Positions 10,201 through 18,338 of a DNA stretch of 64,000 bases are shown one piece after another. The stretch's first letter is position 1. Each line of letters opens with the position of its first letter. Location of the stretch: NCBI RefSeq assembly GCF_029222965.1, contig NZ_JARHUD010000002.1:124001-188000 (forward strand). Direction: 5' to 3'. Made by a program: the position numbers and the translations under genes. Origin of the DNA: Aquibaculum arenosum. Lineage in GTDB: Bacteria > Pseudomonadota > Alphaproteobacteria > Kiloniellales > DSM-21159. Below the pieces are notes generated by a model. It was given only the letters and a program-made list of their open reading frames with translations. It was not told the origin of the DNA and made no database searches.

Positions 10201-10989
10201 GCCCCGCAGCTGGAAAGCGCGCTGCTCAACCTGTGCATCAATGCACGCGACGCCATGCCCAACGGCGGCCGCCTGACCATCGCCACAGAAAGCCGGCTGG
10301 TCGAAACCGAGGACGTACAGCAGCAGGGGCCCATGCCGGGAAACTATGTGCTGCTGACGGTCTGCGATACCGGCAGCGGCATGGATAGGTCCACACGCCT
10401 GCGCGCTTTCGAACCCTTCTTCACCACCAAGGACGTGGGCGAAGGCAGCGGTCTGGGTCTGTCGATGGTCTATGGCTTCGCCAAGCAGTCCAAGGGACAT
10501 GTTGCACTCGATTCTGGGCTCGGCAAAGGCACCCAGGTACGCCTCTACTTGCCGGCCGCCGAGACCACCGAATTCGAGGAGACGGAAAGCAGGCTGCAAG
10601 GCTTGGCAGCCAGCACGAAGCGGCAGCGCATCCTCCTAGTCGAAGATGATGTTCTGGTGCGACACCATGTCGAACGCCAGCTCACAAGCCTGGGCTATGC
10701 CGTGACCTGCGCGGAGAACGGACCTGCCGCTCTCGATATCATCTGCAGCGGTGCCACCTTCGATCTGCTCTTCACCGACATCGTGATGCCGGGCGGAATG
10801 AGCGGAGACGATCTGGCGCAAGCAGCGCGCAAGCACCTGCCCCACCTACCCGTACTCCTGACGACGGGCTATTCCGAAGTGGCGTTGGCCCGAGCTGGCT
10901 CGAGTGACTGCGAGCTCGCCATACTGCCTAAGCCCTATCGCCTGCAGGACCTGGCGGCCAAACTGGGCGAAGTGCTCTCAGCCGCGTAA
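7300..10989 (+). CDS. Cytosolic multi-PAS/GAF hybrid sensor histidine kinase
   Basis: 1229 residues without an obvious transmembrane segment, so it probably senses an internal signal. Order read from sequence: PAS at about 25-135, PAS at 158-275, PAS at 285-400, GAF at 405-565, a PAS of the PVSIWEEDWSG subtype at 570-720, PAS at 727-850, HisKA with phospho-accepting His869 (GGIAHDFNN), a HATPase domain with NARDAMP and GSGLGLSMVYG boxes, and a C-terminal receiver with phospho-Asp1160 (LFTDIVMPGG). The DFNNLL-type H box followed by a fused receiver is common in alphaproteobacterial hybrid kinases. No response regulator or phosphotransferase lies beside it, so it is an orphan and its output is unknown. 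The ribosome binding site is weak. It follows proC after 148 bases in which I see no other gene. Confidence 0.88.
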   Translation: MLQKNPPGSAAAEGRSLQASDPRGAGIRISIAWTARADGSVDYISPNFYELIGRTAAGYSPRTWLDALHPDDQERGREGWQQAVGSRQVYAEELRLQLGDEGTHRSFLFTAHPMLDANGKLTHWHGNAVELRPQAQSAPASRRRRDAHAKGADTGDRSEQFDALLDAVPAPIWAADGDGRVYYANGILFAWLGYTREEFDPRHWLSLIHPDDLDCVERTAREAVQAGESFAVELRLRQGDGSYRWYVDTGAPLKDERGRVLKYYGTLTDIDRLKAASEALRDSEARQRAIIENEPECVKLVAADGKLLDINPAGLHLIEANSREEVVGTIVRGLVHPQDRERYKTLHREAMNGHTGQASFRLIGLKGTTRWMSAHATPMYDASGQVYAVLSVTRDITEQRHLAELRELEASILDAVSAGLPLSAILGTLTETVDRLQPGVRSSVLLVEDDRLRHGAAPHLTEAYNRLVDGLPVREGVGSCGTAAARRRQVVVEDTQTSPLWRDYREVAKAHNLAACWSTPVLDAEGAVLATFAMYYDHPLRPSSSEQAFIARIGQFLRVAIERTRQHQRLRESEANFRSVYDLVPVSIWEEDWSGPIGIIKRLRDQGITDVGAALLADDALMAEALSGTRVLNANATAVSMFGAKDQAHLMESFPIVFGGEVTRKAFIKGIAALAKGARDYEAENTLHDISGRPFDVLARFSLPDIDKGETRVLVTEMDITERKYANDRFRVIAQATSDVVWDRELPNGKVWYSEGMLNVFGYPPEALSKSAELWTDLIHPEDRERVLAAAQEAFGGGKPYREFYRVARADGSWAHVRDQGFLLNDASGRPVRMIGSVVDVSEQHKLEEQLREAQRLDAIGHLTGGIAHDFNNLLTVILGNAELLSESLSDNPELARLADMTGTAALKGAELTARLLAFARKQPLNPKAVDVNALVRGLEEMLRRTLGEPIELEVNAGAGIPAALLDAPQLESALLNLCINARDAMPNGGRLTIATESRLVETEDVQQQGPMPGNYVLLTVCDTGSGMDRSTRLRAFEPFFTTKDVGEGSGLGLSMVYGFAKQSKGHVALDSGLGKGTQVRLYLPAAETTEFEETESRLQGLAASTKRQRILLVEDDVLVRHHVERQLTSLGYAVTCAENGPAALDIICSGATFDLLFTDIVMPGGMSGDDLAQAARKHLPHLPVLLTTGYSEVALARAGSSDCELAILPKPYRLQDLAAKLGEVLSAA

Positions 10990-10997
10990 AGCCGGCG

Positions 10998-12443
10998 TCA
11001 CTCTGCCTCAGCCTCAGCGATCTCCCCGGTCCAGCCGCCGCCCATGGCCTTGAAGAGGGTGGTGGTTGCGTTGAGCCGATCACGCTGAGCTTCCGTCAGC
11101 GCCAGTTCCGCTTCGAGCAGCGCGCGCTGCGCGTCCAGCACATCGATGAAACCGACAAAGCCCTCGCGATAGCGCAGCTCGGCCAGACGCAAGGTTTCCT
11201 GCAGCGCTTCCACCTGGCGCTGCAGCATTTCCATGCGCTCGCCCGTCGTATCATATGTGATCAGGGCGTCGCGCACTTCACGGAAGGCGGTGCGCAAGGT
11301 GATGCGATACTGCGTTTCCGCCTGGTCACGCCGGGCTTCTGCAGATTCCACACGTGCCTGTCCCCGACCAAAATCGAATATCGGGCCCAGCAAACCAGCG
11401 CCCACGCCACGTGTCGCAGACGCGGCGGTGAAGAGGTCACCGACGCTGATGGCTGCCGTACCCAGGAAGGCTGAAAGATTGAGCTGCGGAAAGCGCTCGG
11501 CCTCGGCCACCCCGATCAGGGCATTGTTGGCTACAAGACCGGCCTCCGCCGCGCGAATATCCGGCCGCCGGCGCAGGAGTTCCGACGGCACGACTGCCGG
11601 CACCCCTTCCGGCCGTGCGATGCCATTCAGGCTGCCCTCGCCAAAGTTCAGATTGTCGAACAGCTCCGCCGGCGTCATGCCCACCAGCGTGGCCAATGCA
11701 CTTTCGAGGAGCAACACCTGTTCACGCTGCGCTGGCAAGCGGGCGCGCGTTGCTTGCAGTTCCGATTCCGCCTGACGCAAGGTCAGCGAGTCGGTTTCGC
11801 CATCGCGATAGCGCATGTCCTCCAGCGCGTAGGTACGCTCGCGTGCCTCCAACGCCCGCTCAACGATGCGCAACTGCTGCTGCGCCGCCCGAAGATTGAA
11901 GTAAGTGGCGACCACGTCAGCGACGACGTTAAGCCGTACGGCATCCCGGCTGAAGATCGACTCGTCGAGCAGCGCCGCAGCCGCTTCCTCTTCACGGGCG
12001 AGCCGACCCCAGAAGTCGACCTCATACCCGAGCGTGGCGGACAGGGAGTAGAAGTTCTCGGGACCGCCATCGATCGGGGTCCGGGAGGTCGCTTCCGACT
12101 GTCGCTCGCGCGCGGCCCTCCCCTGGCCCTCGAGCGTCGGCAAACGCTCGGCCCGAGCCAGTCCCAGTTGGGCCCGCGCCTCCTGTAGGCGCTGGACCTG
12201 TAAGCGGATGTCCAGGTTGTCGTCGAGCGCGCGCGCCACCAGAGCGTCGAGTTGCGGCTCCTCGAAGCGAGTCCACCAGTCGGTCCAGTCCTGCCGCTCC
12301 TCACTCGTGAGGAGCAGATGTGCCGGCCAGGAATCCGGCACCTCGACCACTGGCGCCTCATAGTCTGGCCCCATCGCACAGGCCCCGAGGGCGAAGAGCA
12401 CCAGGGCCAGGGCTGCACCGCGACAAAACCGACGATCAACCAT
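10998..12443 (-). CDS. RND efflux outer-membrane channel lipoprotein (NodT/OprM family)
   Basis: 481 residues from ATG 12443. A lipoprotein signal is visible: a basic start, a hydrophobic stretch and the lipobox LGAC, followed by MGPDYEAP, which is a hallmark of the OprM/NodT family. Two repeated OEP domains follow, seen as paired long amphipathic helices rich in Arg, Glu and Ala. The protein forms the TolC-like trimeric duct that takes substrates from the RND pump across the outer membrane. The start overlaps the pump stop by 8 bases. An upstream extension of the frame lies wholly within the pump gene and lacks signal logic. Confidence 0.93.
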   Translation of the reverse strand: MVDRRFCRGAALALVLFALGACAMGPDYEAPVVEVPDSWPAHLLLTSEERQDWTDWWTRFEEPQLDALVARALDDNLDIRLQVQRLQEARAQLGLARAERLPTLEGQGRAARERQSEATSRTPIDGGPENFYSLSATLGYEVDFWGRLAREEEAAAALLDESIFSRDAVRLNVVADVVATYFNLRAAQQQLRIVERALEARERTYALEDMRYRDGETDSLTLRQAESELQATRARLPAQREQVLLLESALATLVGMTPAELFDNLNFGEGSLNGIARPEGVPAVVPSELLRRRPDIRAAEAGLVANNALIGVAEAERFPQLNLSAFLGTAAISVGDLFTAASATRGVGAGLLGPIFDFGRGQARVESAEARRDQAETQYRITLRTAFREVRDALITYDTTGERMEMLQRQVEALQETLRLAELRYREGFVGFIDVLDAQRALLEAELALTEAQRDRLNATTTLFKAMGGGWTGEIAEAEAE

Positions 12444-15400
12444 GTCCGGCCGCCTTGCTGCTCTCGCTCGCATCCACTCGCTTGCTCCCCCTGCGCAACC
12501 CATCGAGCAGCTTATAGAATAGCGGCACGAAGAGCAGGGCCAAAGAACTCGCTGCGAGCATCCCGCCCACGGAAACCGTGCCGATTTCCTGCCGACTGGC
12601 GGCACCGGCGCCCGTGGCCAGCATCAGCGGCAGCGTGCCGATGATGAAAGTCAGCGCTGTCATCATGATCGCTCGGAAACGCTGGCGTGCTGCAGTGCTG
12701 GCCGCTTCAGTCGCGCTGAGCCCCTCGCGCCGATTCTGCGCGGCAAATTCGACGATCAGAATGGCGTTCTTCGCAGCCAGTCCGATCAGCACCAGCAGCC
12801 CCACCTGGAAATAGACGTCATTGGGGAAACCCCGCAGCATCAAGGCTATGACCGCGCCGAACACGGCGAATGGCACGGCCGTCACCACGGCCAGCGGCAA
12901 GGTCCAACGTTCATATTGGGCGGCGAGGATCAGGAAGACCATCAGCAGCCCCAGTCCGAAAGCGGCTCCGCCCGCACCGGCAGCTGCATCGAGCTGGAAG
13001 GCCTCGCCGATCCAGCCGATCAGGCTGTTGCTGTCGAGCACCTGGGCGGCAACCTCTTCCATCACCACCTTGGCCTCGCCGCTGGTATAGCCCGGCGCCG
13101 GGTCGGCCAGTAGCTTGGCGGCCGGGAAGACGTTGAAGCGGTTGTTAATGTCGGCGCCGGCAGTGCGTTCCAGAGTCACCAGGGAGCTGAGCGGCAGCAT
13201 GTCGCCGTAGGAGGAGCGCACGAAAACCCGTCGCAGGTCCTCCGGCTTGCTACGGAACTCACCCTCGGACTGCAGATTGACCTGCCAGTTTCGCCCGGAC
13301 AGCGTGAAATCATTGACGTAGAGCGAACCGAAGGTGCTCTGCATGGCATCAAAGATCTCGTTGATCGGCACGCCGAGCGCCTTGGCTTTCTCCCGATCGA
13401 CCTCCGCAGCAAAACGAGGAATGCCGGTGTTGAGGGTGGTCCGGACATTGATCAGTTCGGGCCGCTCGTTGGCTGCGGCGACCAGACGCTGGGCGATGGC
13501 CTCGATCTCGGCGGTTGTTGCGCCGCCGCGCACCTGCAGATAGCCCTCCACGCCGCCGGTGAGCGAAAGGCCCATGATCGGCGGCGGAATGAAGGAGATG
13601 ACATTGGCCTCCTGAATGTCCGCGCCCATGCCCATGACGCGCCCAGCCATGGAGGCAGCGTCCTGCCCCGGTCCCTCGCGCTCACTCCAATCCGACAGAT
13701 TGGCGAAGCCCACGCCGGCATTGGTCCGCAGCGATCCAGCGATGATGTCCCAGCCTGCGAAGGCGGTGAAGTCCTGGATCTCGTCCATCTCCAAGAGGCG
13801 ACCGGCGACCTCGTCTCGCACCACCTCAGTGCGGGACAGAGCGGACACCGGCGGCAGTTCCACCATCACCAGGGCCACGCCCTGGTCCTCTTGTGGCACC
13901 AGTCCGTAGGGCAGCCGATCGAGCATCCACAGCGTGGCACCGACAACGCCGGCAAAGAGCAGGCAGCCAATGATCGCATGACGCAGCAGTCGGTCGACGG
14001 CCCAACCAAAGCCAGCAGTCAGACGATGGAAGCCCGCATTGAACCAGCGGAACGGCAAAGCGGGGCGCTTGGGCTGGCGGTCCAGCAACAGGGCGCACAT
14101 GGCCGGGGTCAGGGTGACGGCGACAATGCCGGAGACCACCACGGAGACGGCGATGGTCACCGCGAACTGACGGTAGAGCTCACCCGTCAGTCCACCCAGA
14201 AAGGCAACCGGCGCGAAGACCGCCACGAGCACGAGGGTAGAGGACACAACCGCGCCCGCAACCTGGTCCATGGTGACCACGGCCGCATCGCGCGCACTGA
14301 GGCCACGCTCGCGCATCAAGCGATCCACGTTCTCCAGCACGATGATGGCGTTGTCCACCACGATGCCGATTGCCAGCACCAGGCCGAAGAGAGTCAGCAG
14401 GTTGACTGAGAAGCCCAGCGCAAGCATGCCGGCAAAGGTGCCGATCAGCGAAACCGGGATGGCCGCAACGGGAATGAGGGTTGCGCGGAAGTTCTGCAGG
14501 AAGAGATAGGTGACCAGCACCACCAGCAGCACGGCGAGCAGCAGCGTGACAAAGACTTCCCGGATCGAGATTTCCACGAACTCGGTGGTGTCGTAGGGCA
14601 CCGCATAGCTCACGCCCTCGGGAAAGCGCCCCGACATCTCCTCCAGAGCGTCGTGCACAGCACTGGCCGTATCCAGAGCATTGGCGCCTGGCTGAAGGAA
14701 GATGCCCAGCGGCACTGCCGCTCGGCCGTTATAGGTGGCCGAGAAGGCATAATCCTGCGCGCCCAGCTCAGCGCGAGCCACATCGCCCAGGCGCAGCGTG
14801 CTGCCATCCTGGTCGGAGCGCAGAATGATGTTCTCGAACTCCTTGGCGTCGGCCAGCTGACCGCTGGTGGTCACCGCGAAGGTGAAGGCCTGGCCCTCCG
14901 GCGAGGGCTCTGCGCCCAATCGCCCGGCCGCAAACTGCGCGTTCTGTTCACGGATCGCGGCAGCAACCTCGCTGGGCGTCAGGTCGTACTGCGCCAGCTT
15001 GTCCGGCCGCAGCCAAATGCGCATGGAGTAGTCCTGCGCGCCAAAGAGCGAGGCATCGCCCACACCGGGAATACGCACCAGCTCATCCAGAATGTTCAAC
15101 AGGGCATAGTTACTGATGAACAGCGGGTCGTAGGTACCATCCGGAGAGTAGAGTACCGGCACCATGAGAATGTTGGTGGAGCGAGCCTCGACCCGGACGC
15201 CCTGATCTCGCACCTGCTGCGGCAGGCGCGACATGGCTGCCTGCACGCGGTTGTTCACGTTGATCGCGGCCTGATCGGGGTCAGTGCCGATGTCGAAGGA
15301 CACGGTCACCTGGATGCTGCCCGCGTCGGTGCTGCTGGATTCCAGGTAGATCATGTCGTCGACGCCGTTGATCTCCTGCTCCAGCGGCGCGGCAACGGTC

Positions 15401-15576
15401 TCTGACAGGGTATCGGCACTGGCACCGGGATAGCTGGCCTGCACCACCACCTGCGGCGGCACCACATCGGGATACTGCTCCACCGGCAGGTTGCGCAGCG
15501 CAGCGACACCGGCCAAAACGATGATGATGGAGATGACCGCCGAGAAAATGGGGCGGTCGATGAAGAAACGGAACAT
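12436..15576 (-). CDS. RND multidrug efflux permease (HAE1/AcrB-MexB family)
   Basis: 1046 residues, typical of AcrB/MexB. The protein starts MFRFFIDRPIFSAVISIII, the usual first helix, and has the FLQNFRATLIP and LAAKNAILIVEF helices including the relay lysine. In TM4 the proton-relay motif reads GIVVDNAIIVLENV: Asp408 is present but the neighbouring residue, Asp in AcrB, is Asn409 here. It works as a proton-driven inner-membrane trimer taking lipophilic compounds from the periplasm. It shares one base with the upstream adaptor stop and overlaps the downstream channel gene, so all three are translationally coupled. It is under the control of the TetR operator at 16988-17015 (inferred). The substrate range is unknown. 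Confidence 0.95.
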   Translation of the reverse strand: MFRFFIDRPIFSAVISIIIVLAGVAALRNLPVEQYPDVVPPQVVVQASYPGASADTLSETVAAPLEQEINGVDDMIYLESSSTDAGSIQVTVSFDIGTDPDQAAINVNNRVQAAMSRLPQQVRDQGVRVEARSTNILMVPVLYSPDGTYDPLFISNYALLNILDELVRIPGVGDASLFGAQDYSMRIWLRPDKLAQYDLTPSEVAAAIREQNAQFAAGRLGAEPSPEGQAFTFAVTTSGQLADAKEFENIILRSDQDGSTLRLGDVARAELGAQDYAFSATYNGRAAVPLGIFLQPGANALDTASAVHDALEEMSGRFPEGVSYAVPYDTTEFVEISIREVFVTLLLAVLLVVLVTYLFLQNFRATLIPVAAIPVSLIGTFAGMLALGFSVNLLTLFGLVLAIGIVVDNAIIVLENVDRLMRERGLSARDAAVVTMDQVAGAVVSSTLVLVAVFAPVAFLGGLTGELYRQFAVTIAVSVVVSGIVAVTLTPAMCALLLDRQPKRPALPFRWFNAGFHRLTAGFGWAVDRLLRHAIIGCLLFAGVVGATLWMLDRLPYGLVPQEDQGVALVMVELPPVSALSRTEVVRDEVAGRLLEMDEIQDFTAFAGWDIIAGSLRTNAGVGFANLSDWSEREGPGQDAASMAGRVMGMGADIQEANVISFIPPPIMGLSLTGGVEGYLQVRGGATTAEIEAIAQRLVAAANERPELINVRTTLNTGIPRFAAEVDREKAKALGVPINEIFDAMQSTFGSLYVNDFTLSGRNWQVNLQSEGEFRSKPEDLRRVFVRSSYGDMLPLSSLVTLERTAGADINNRFNVFPAAKLLADPAPGYTSGEAKVVMEEVAAQVLDSNSLIGWIGEAFQLDAAAGAGGAAFGLGLLMVFLILAAQYERWTLPLAVVTAVPFAVFGAVIALMLRGFPNDVYFQVGLLVLIGLAAKNAILIVEFAAQNRREGLSATEAASTAARQRFRAIMMTALTFIIGTLPLMLATGAGAASRQEIGTVSVGGMLAASSLALLFVPLFYKLLDGLRRGSKRVDASESSKAAGHG

Positions 15577-16805
15577 CAGCCGGCCTCCCCGGCATTCGCA
15601 GCACCGTCTGCCTCATCGGCATCGCCCGGGTCGCTAGCCACTTCGGGGGTCACCGGCGCACCATCCTGCAAGGCAACCTGGCCGTTGATCACCACACGAT
15701 CACCTGCCTCCAGTCCGGAAAGGACAACTCGGCCATCGGCCACCAGCGGACCCAGCTCTACGATGCGCGAACGCGCAGTGTCCTCTTCATCGACCACAAA
15801 GACCTGCGGCCCTTGTGGCCCCTGCCCGACCGCAGATTCCGGAACCACGATCACATCATCGAGTGTGTGCAACAGCATGCGCACGCGCACGAACTGTCCC
15901 GGAGCCACCTCGCCCTCGGGATTGTCGAACACCGCGCGGGCCAGAACGGTGCCGGTGTTGGGGTCCACCGTGCTTGCGGTGAAGTCGATCTCACCTATCC
16001 GGGAGTACTCGCTGCCGTCGGGCAGGAGCAACCGAGCCTCGCGGCGATATTGCTCCCCATTCCCGTTGGACATGGCCTGCAGGGCCGTGTGCTGCAGAGC
16101 CGCATCGCTTTCGGGCAGGGCAAAGCGGACATGCACTGGGTTCCGCTGCACGATCTCGGTCAGCAGAGTGCCCCGACTCACCAGAGTACCCTCTGACTGC
16201 GCCTCCAGGCTCGTGACACCGGCGATCGGTGCTTCCACCTGGGTGTAGCCCAGTTCCAGCTCAGCCCGCTGCAGCCCAGCATCGGCAGCAGCCAGGGCAG
16301 CCTTGGCGACTTCAAGGCGAGCGCGTGACATGTCGCGTTCACGTTCGCTGATCGCATTGCGATCGAAAAGCCGAGCAATGCGCTGCCAGTCACTTTCAGC
16401 CTGACGCAGATCGGCCTGAGCGGTTTCACGCTCCGCTTGCGCCGCAAGCACCGCAACCTCGAAGGGCTTGGGATCGATGCGGAACAGCGGTTCACCCTGC
16501 GACACCACCGAACCTTCGTCGTAGAGGCGCTCTTCCAGAATGCCGTCAACGCGCGCACGCACCTCCACCTGGCGTGAGGCTCGCACCCGGCCGGCATAGT
16601 CGGAGTAGACATCGGCTGAGGTCGACTCGACCGGTAAGACGGTCACGCTCGGCGGTGGTCCCTGCGGCGGACCTCCGGCTCCCGCGCCTTCGTCCGGCCC
16701 ACCCGCATCACAGGCTGCGAGCCCCAGCACCAAGACAATCACGGCAAGTGGCACGAGCCTGCCCCGGCGACCGAGCCGCGGCGTAAAGGGAAAATGAGCC
16801 GGCAT
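15576..16805 (-). CDS. RND efflux periplasmic adaptor (membrane fusion protein)
   Basis: 409 residues. The N-terminus is a lipoprotein signal with lipobox LAAC near residue 32, followed by an acidic Gly/Pro-rich linker. The adaptor pattern follows: a beta-barrel/lipoyl half (VRARVDGILEERLYDEG), an alpha-hairpin of about 70 residues rich in Ala, Glu and Arg, the second lipoyl half (LGYTQVEAPIAGV), then the barrel and membrane-proximal domains. It bridges the pump and the channel. It is first in the three-gene operon; the promoter and operator lie about 180 bases upstream, leaving a long leader. Confidence 0.94.
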   Translation of the reverse strand: MPAHFPFTPRLGRRGRLVPLAVIVLVLGLAACDAGGPDEGAGAGGPPQGPPPSVTVLPVESTSADVYSDYAGRVRASRQVEVRARVDGILEERLYDEGSVVSQGEPLFRIDPKPFEVAVLAAQAERETAQADLRQAESDWQRIARLFDRNAISERERDMSRARLEVAKAALAAADAGLQRAELELGYTQVEAPIAGVTSLEAQSEGTLVSRGTLLTEIVQRNPVHVRFALPESDAALQHTALQAMSNGNGEQYRREARLLLPDGSEYSRIGEIDFTASTVDPNTGTVLARAVFDNPEGEVAPGQFVRVRMLLHTLDDVIVVPESAVGQGPQGPQVFVVDEEDTARSRIVELGPLVADGRVVLSGLEAGDRVVINGQVALQDGAPVTPEVASDPGDADEADGAANAGEAG

Positions 16806-16987
16806 GTTTCAACTCTCCGAGCGATGGCCGTACCACGCTGGGCCGGCAAAAAACTATGACTTGATGGGCGGAAGCGCGAAGCCTGCAGTCAGGACCAAGG
16901 GACCGCACAGGCAGGATCCCTTCTGCCTGTGCACGACCCACCAACCCATAGCAAACCTGCCCCAGCTTGCGAGGCGCCGTCTGCAGG

Positions 16988-17015
16988 TTTATATACATTC
17001 ATGAACGTTTGTAAA
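16988..17015 (-). promoter_or_regulatory. TetR operator coinciding with the RND operon promoter
   Basis: A 28-bp imperfect palindrome is centred on TTCATGAA (16998-17005) between the adaptor gene and tetR. On the minus strand it contains TTTACA (17010-17015), a 16-base spacer and TATAAA (16988-16993), a good sigma-70 promoter for the pump operon. The plus-strand reading (TTTATA, 16, TGTAAA) could be a weaker tetR promoter. It resembles AcrR-type operators in length and symmetry. Binding of the adjacent TetR would occlude both promoters. Confidence 0.7.
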
Positions 17016-17092
17016 CAAGAAGGGCTGGTCATGCTTTGTCATTTTAGGCTCGGCCACATCTCGCCGTCCGAGGCTTATGGGGTGCCTGAGAA

Positions 17093-17704
17093 GTGAGGCG
17101 TACCAAAGCCGAAGCACAGGCCACGCGCGAAGCGATCTGCGCGGCCGCGCTGGATGTTTTTTATGATCGCGGTGTCGCCTGCACAACCCTTGAGCAAATC
17201 GCCCAGGCTGCCGGCGTCACCCGCGGCGCGATCTATCACCATTTCCGCAACAAGGCGGAACTCTTCGAAGCGATCCATCAGCAGGCCGTTCTGCCGATGC
17301 AGGACGTAGCCAACGCCATCTTTGCCGATGATGGTCCGAATGCCTTGCAGCGTTTAGAGTGCTTCTGCGTGCAATCACTGCTGCGCCTGCATAAAGATGC
17401 AGAGGTCCGCCGACGCTTCGCAGTCGTTCTGTTGAAGTGCGAATCGACGCCCGATACCGAAGCCCTGCTCGCCCGCATGCAGGCGGCCAAGGGAGAAAGC
17501 ACACAACGTCTGGCGGCCTTCTTTACTCGTAAACTGAAGCGAGGGGTCCTGCCGCCCGAGTCCGATCCACGCCTGCTGGCCCTTGGCCTGCACGACTACA
17601 TGACCGGCCTTTTCACCGGCTATCTGCGCTCACCGGGCAGCTATCGAATGCCGGAAGACGCGCACAGCTTGGTCCGGCACTACTTCGCACCGCTTCGGGC
17701 GTAG
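17093..17704 (+). CDS. TetR/AcrR-family transcriptional repressor of the RND operon
   Basis: 203 residues from GTG 17093. The N-terminal TetR helix-turn-helix is intact: TREAICAAALDVFYDRGV, then TTLEQIAQAAGVTRGAIYHHF at about residues 32-52. The C-terminal ligand-binding domain has the AcrR-like RRFAVVLLKCE and LGLHDYMTGLFTGYL segments typical of local efflux repressors. It is divergent from the pump and faces the palindrome at 16988-17015, so it most likely represses the pump and itself and is released by pump substrates. Role inferred from family and context. Confidence 0.92.
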   Translation: MRRTKAEAQATREAICAAALDVFYDRGVACTTLEQIAQAAGVTRGAIYHHFRNKAELFEAIHQQAVLPMQDVANAIFADDGPNALQRLECFCVQSLLRLHKDAEVRRRFAVVLLKCESTPDTEALLARMQAAKGESTQRLAAFFTRKLKRGVLPPESDPRLLALGLHDYMTGLFTGYLRSPGSYRMPEDAHSLVRHYFAPLRA

Positions 17705-17718
17705 TTCCCAAGGCTTCT

Positions 17719-18321
17719 TCACGACAAGCTGCGACCCAGCAGGACGGCATTGCCTTCGCTGTAGTGGAGGCTCGGGTGCGGCACGATGGGGCGGCGGTCC
17801 AGTTCGCGATAGTTGCGCCGCCGATAGAACGTCATGGCCCGTTCATTTCCATCAAAGCAGATAAGTGACATGCGGCCCAGCCGGCGCGCCGTCTCGGAGT
17901 CCTCGGCTGCGTCCATCAAGGCTGCACCTACCCCCTGACTGCGGTATGGCTCGTAGATCGCCAAGCCTGAGACATACAGCGATCCCGGATCCTCCAGTTC
18001 CGAATAGGGATGCAGCACCGGGTCCTCCTCGACCTCACCCGGTTCGCGCGGCGTCATCTCGAAAGCGTGGAGCATGCCCAGTATCTCCTCGCCGCGTTTT
18101 GCGATGAGACAGTTTTCATAGGAGAAGGGCACACCGCTGCGGGCATAGCGCGCCCTGCCCACCTCCTCCAGGGCCTGACCCGGCTGCGCCATGGCGCTCC
18201 AGATGTAGCTTGCCATGCCATCGGAGGAGATCAGGAAAAGCTCGGCAATGGCGCCAGCATCTTCCTGAACTGCTGGACGAATTTTGAGCGCACTTTTTTG
18301 AACCGAACTCTGCTCAACCAT
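17719..18321 (-). CDS. GNAT-family N-acetyltransferase
   Basis: 200 residues with one GNAT fold. The acetyl-CoA loop is visible as YRSQGVGAALMDAAE (the R-x-x-G-x-G/A motif), preceded by the LYVSGLAIYEPY beta-4 strand and followed by SLICFDGNERAMTFYRRRNY, the usual motif B. The substrate is unknown. It follows the homocysteine methyltransferase gene after 17 bases and is probably in the same transcript. It converges with tetR with only 14 bases between them. Confidence 0.85.
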   Translation of the reverse strand: MVEQSSVQKSALKIRPAVQEDAGAIAELFLISSDGMASYIWSAMAQPGQALEEVGRARYARSGVPFSYENCLIAKRGEEILGMLHAFEMTPREPGEVEEDPVLHPYSELEDPGSLYVSGLAIYEPYRSQGVGAALMDAAEDSETARRLGRMSLICFDGNERAMTFYRRRNYRELDRRPIVPHPSLHYSEGNAVLLGRSLS

Positions 18322-18338
18322 AATTGAAGCTCCATTGC

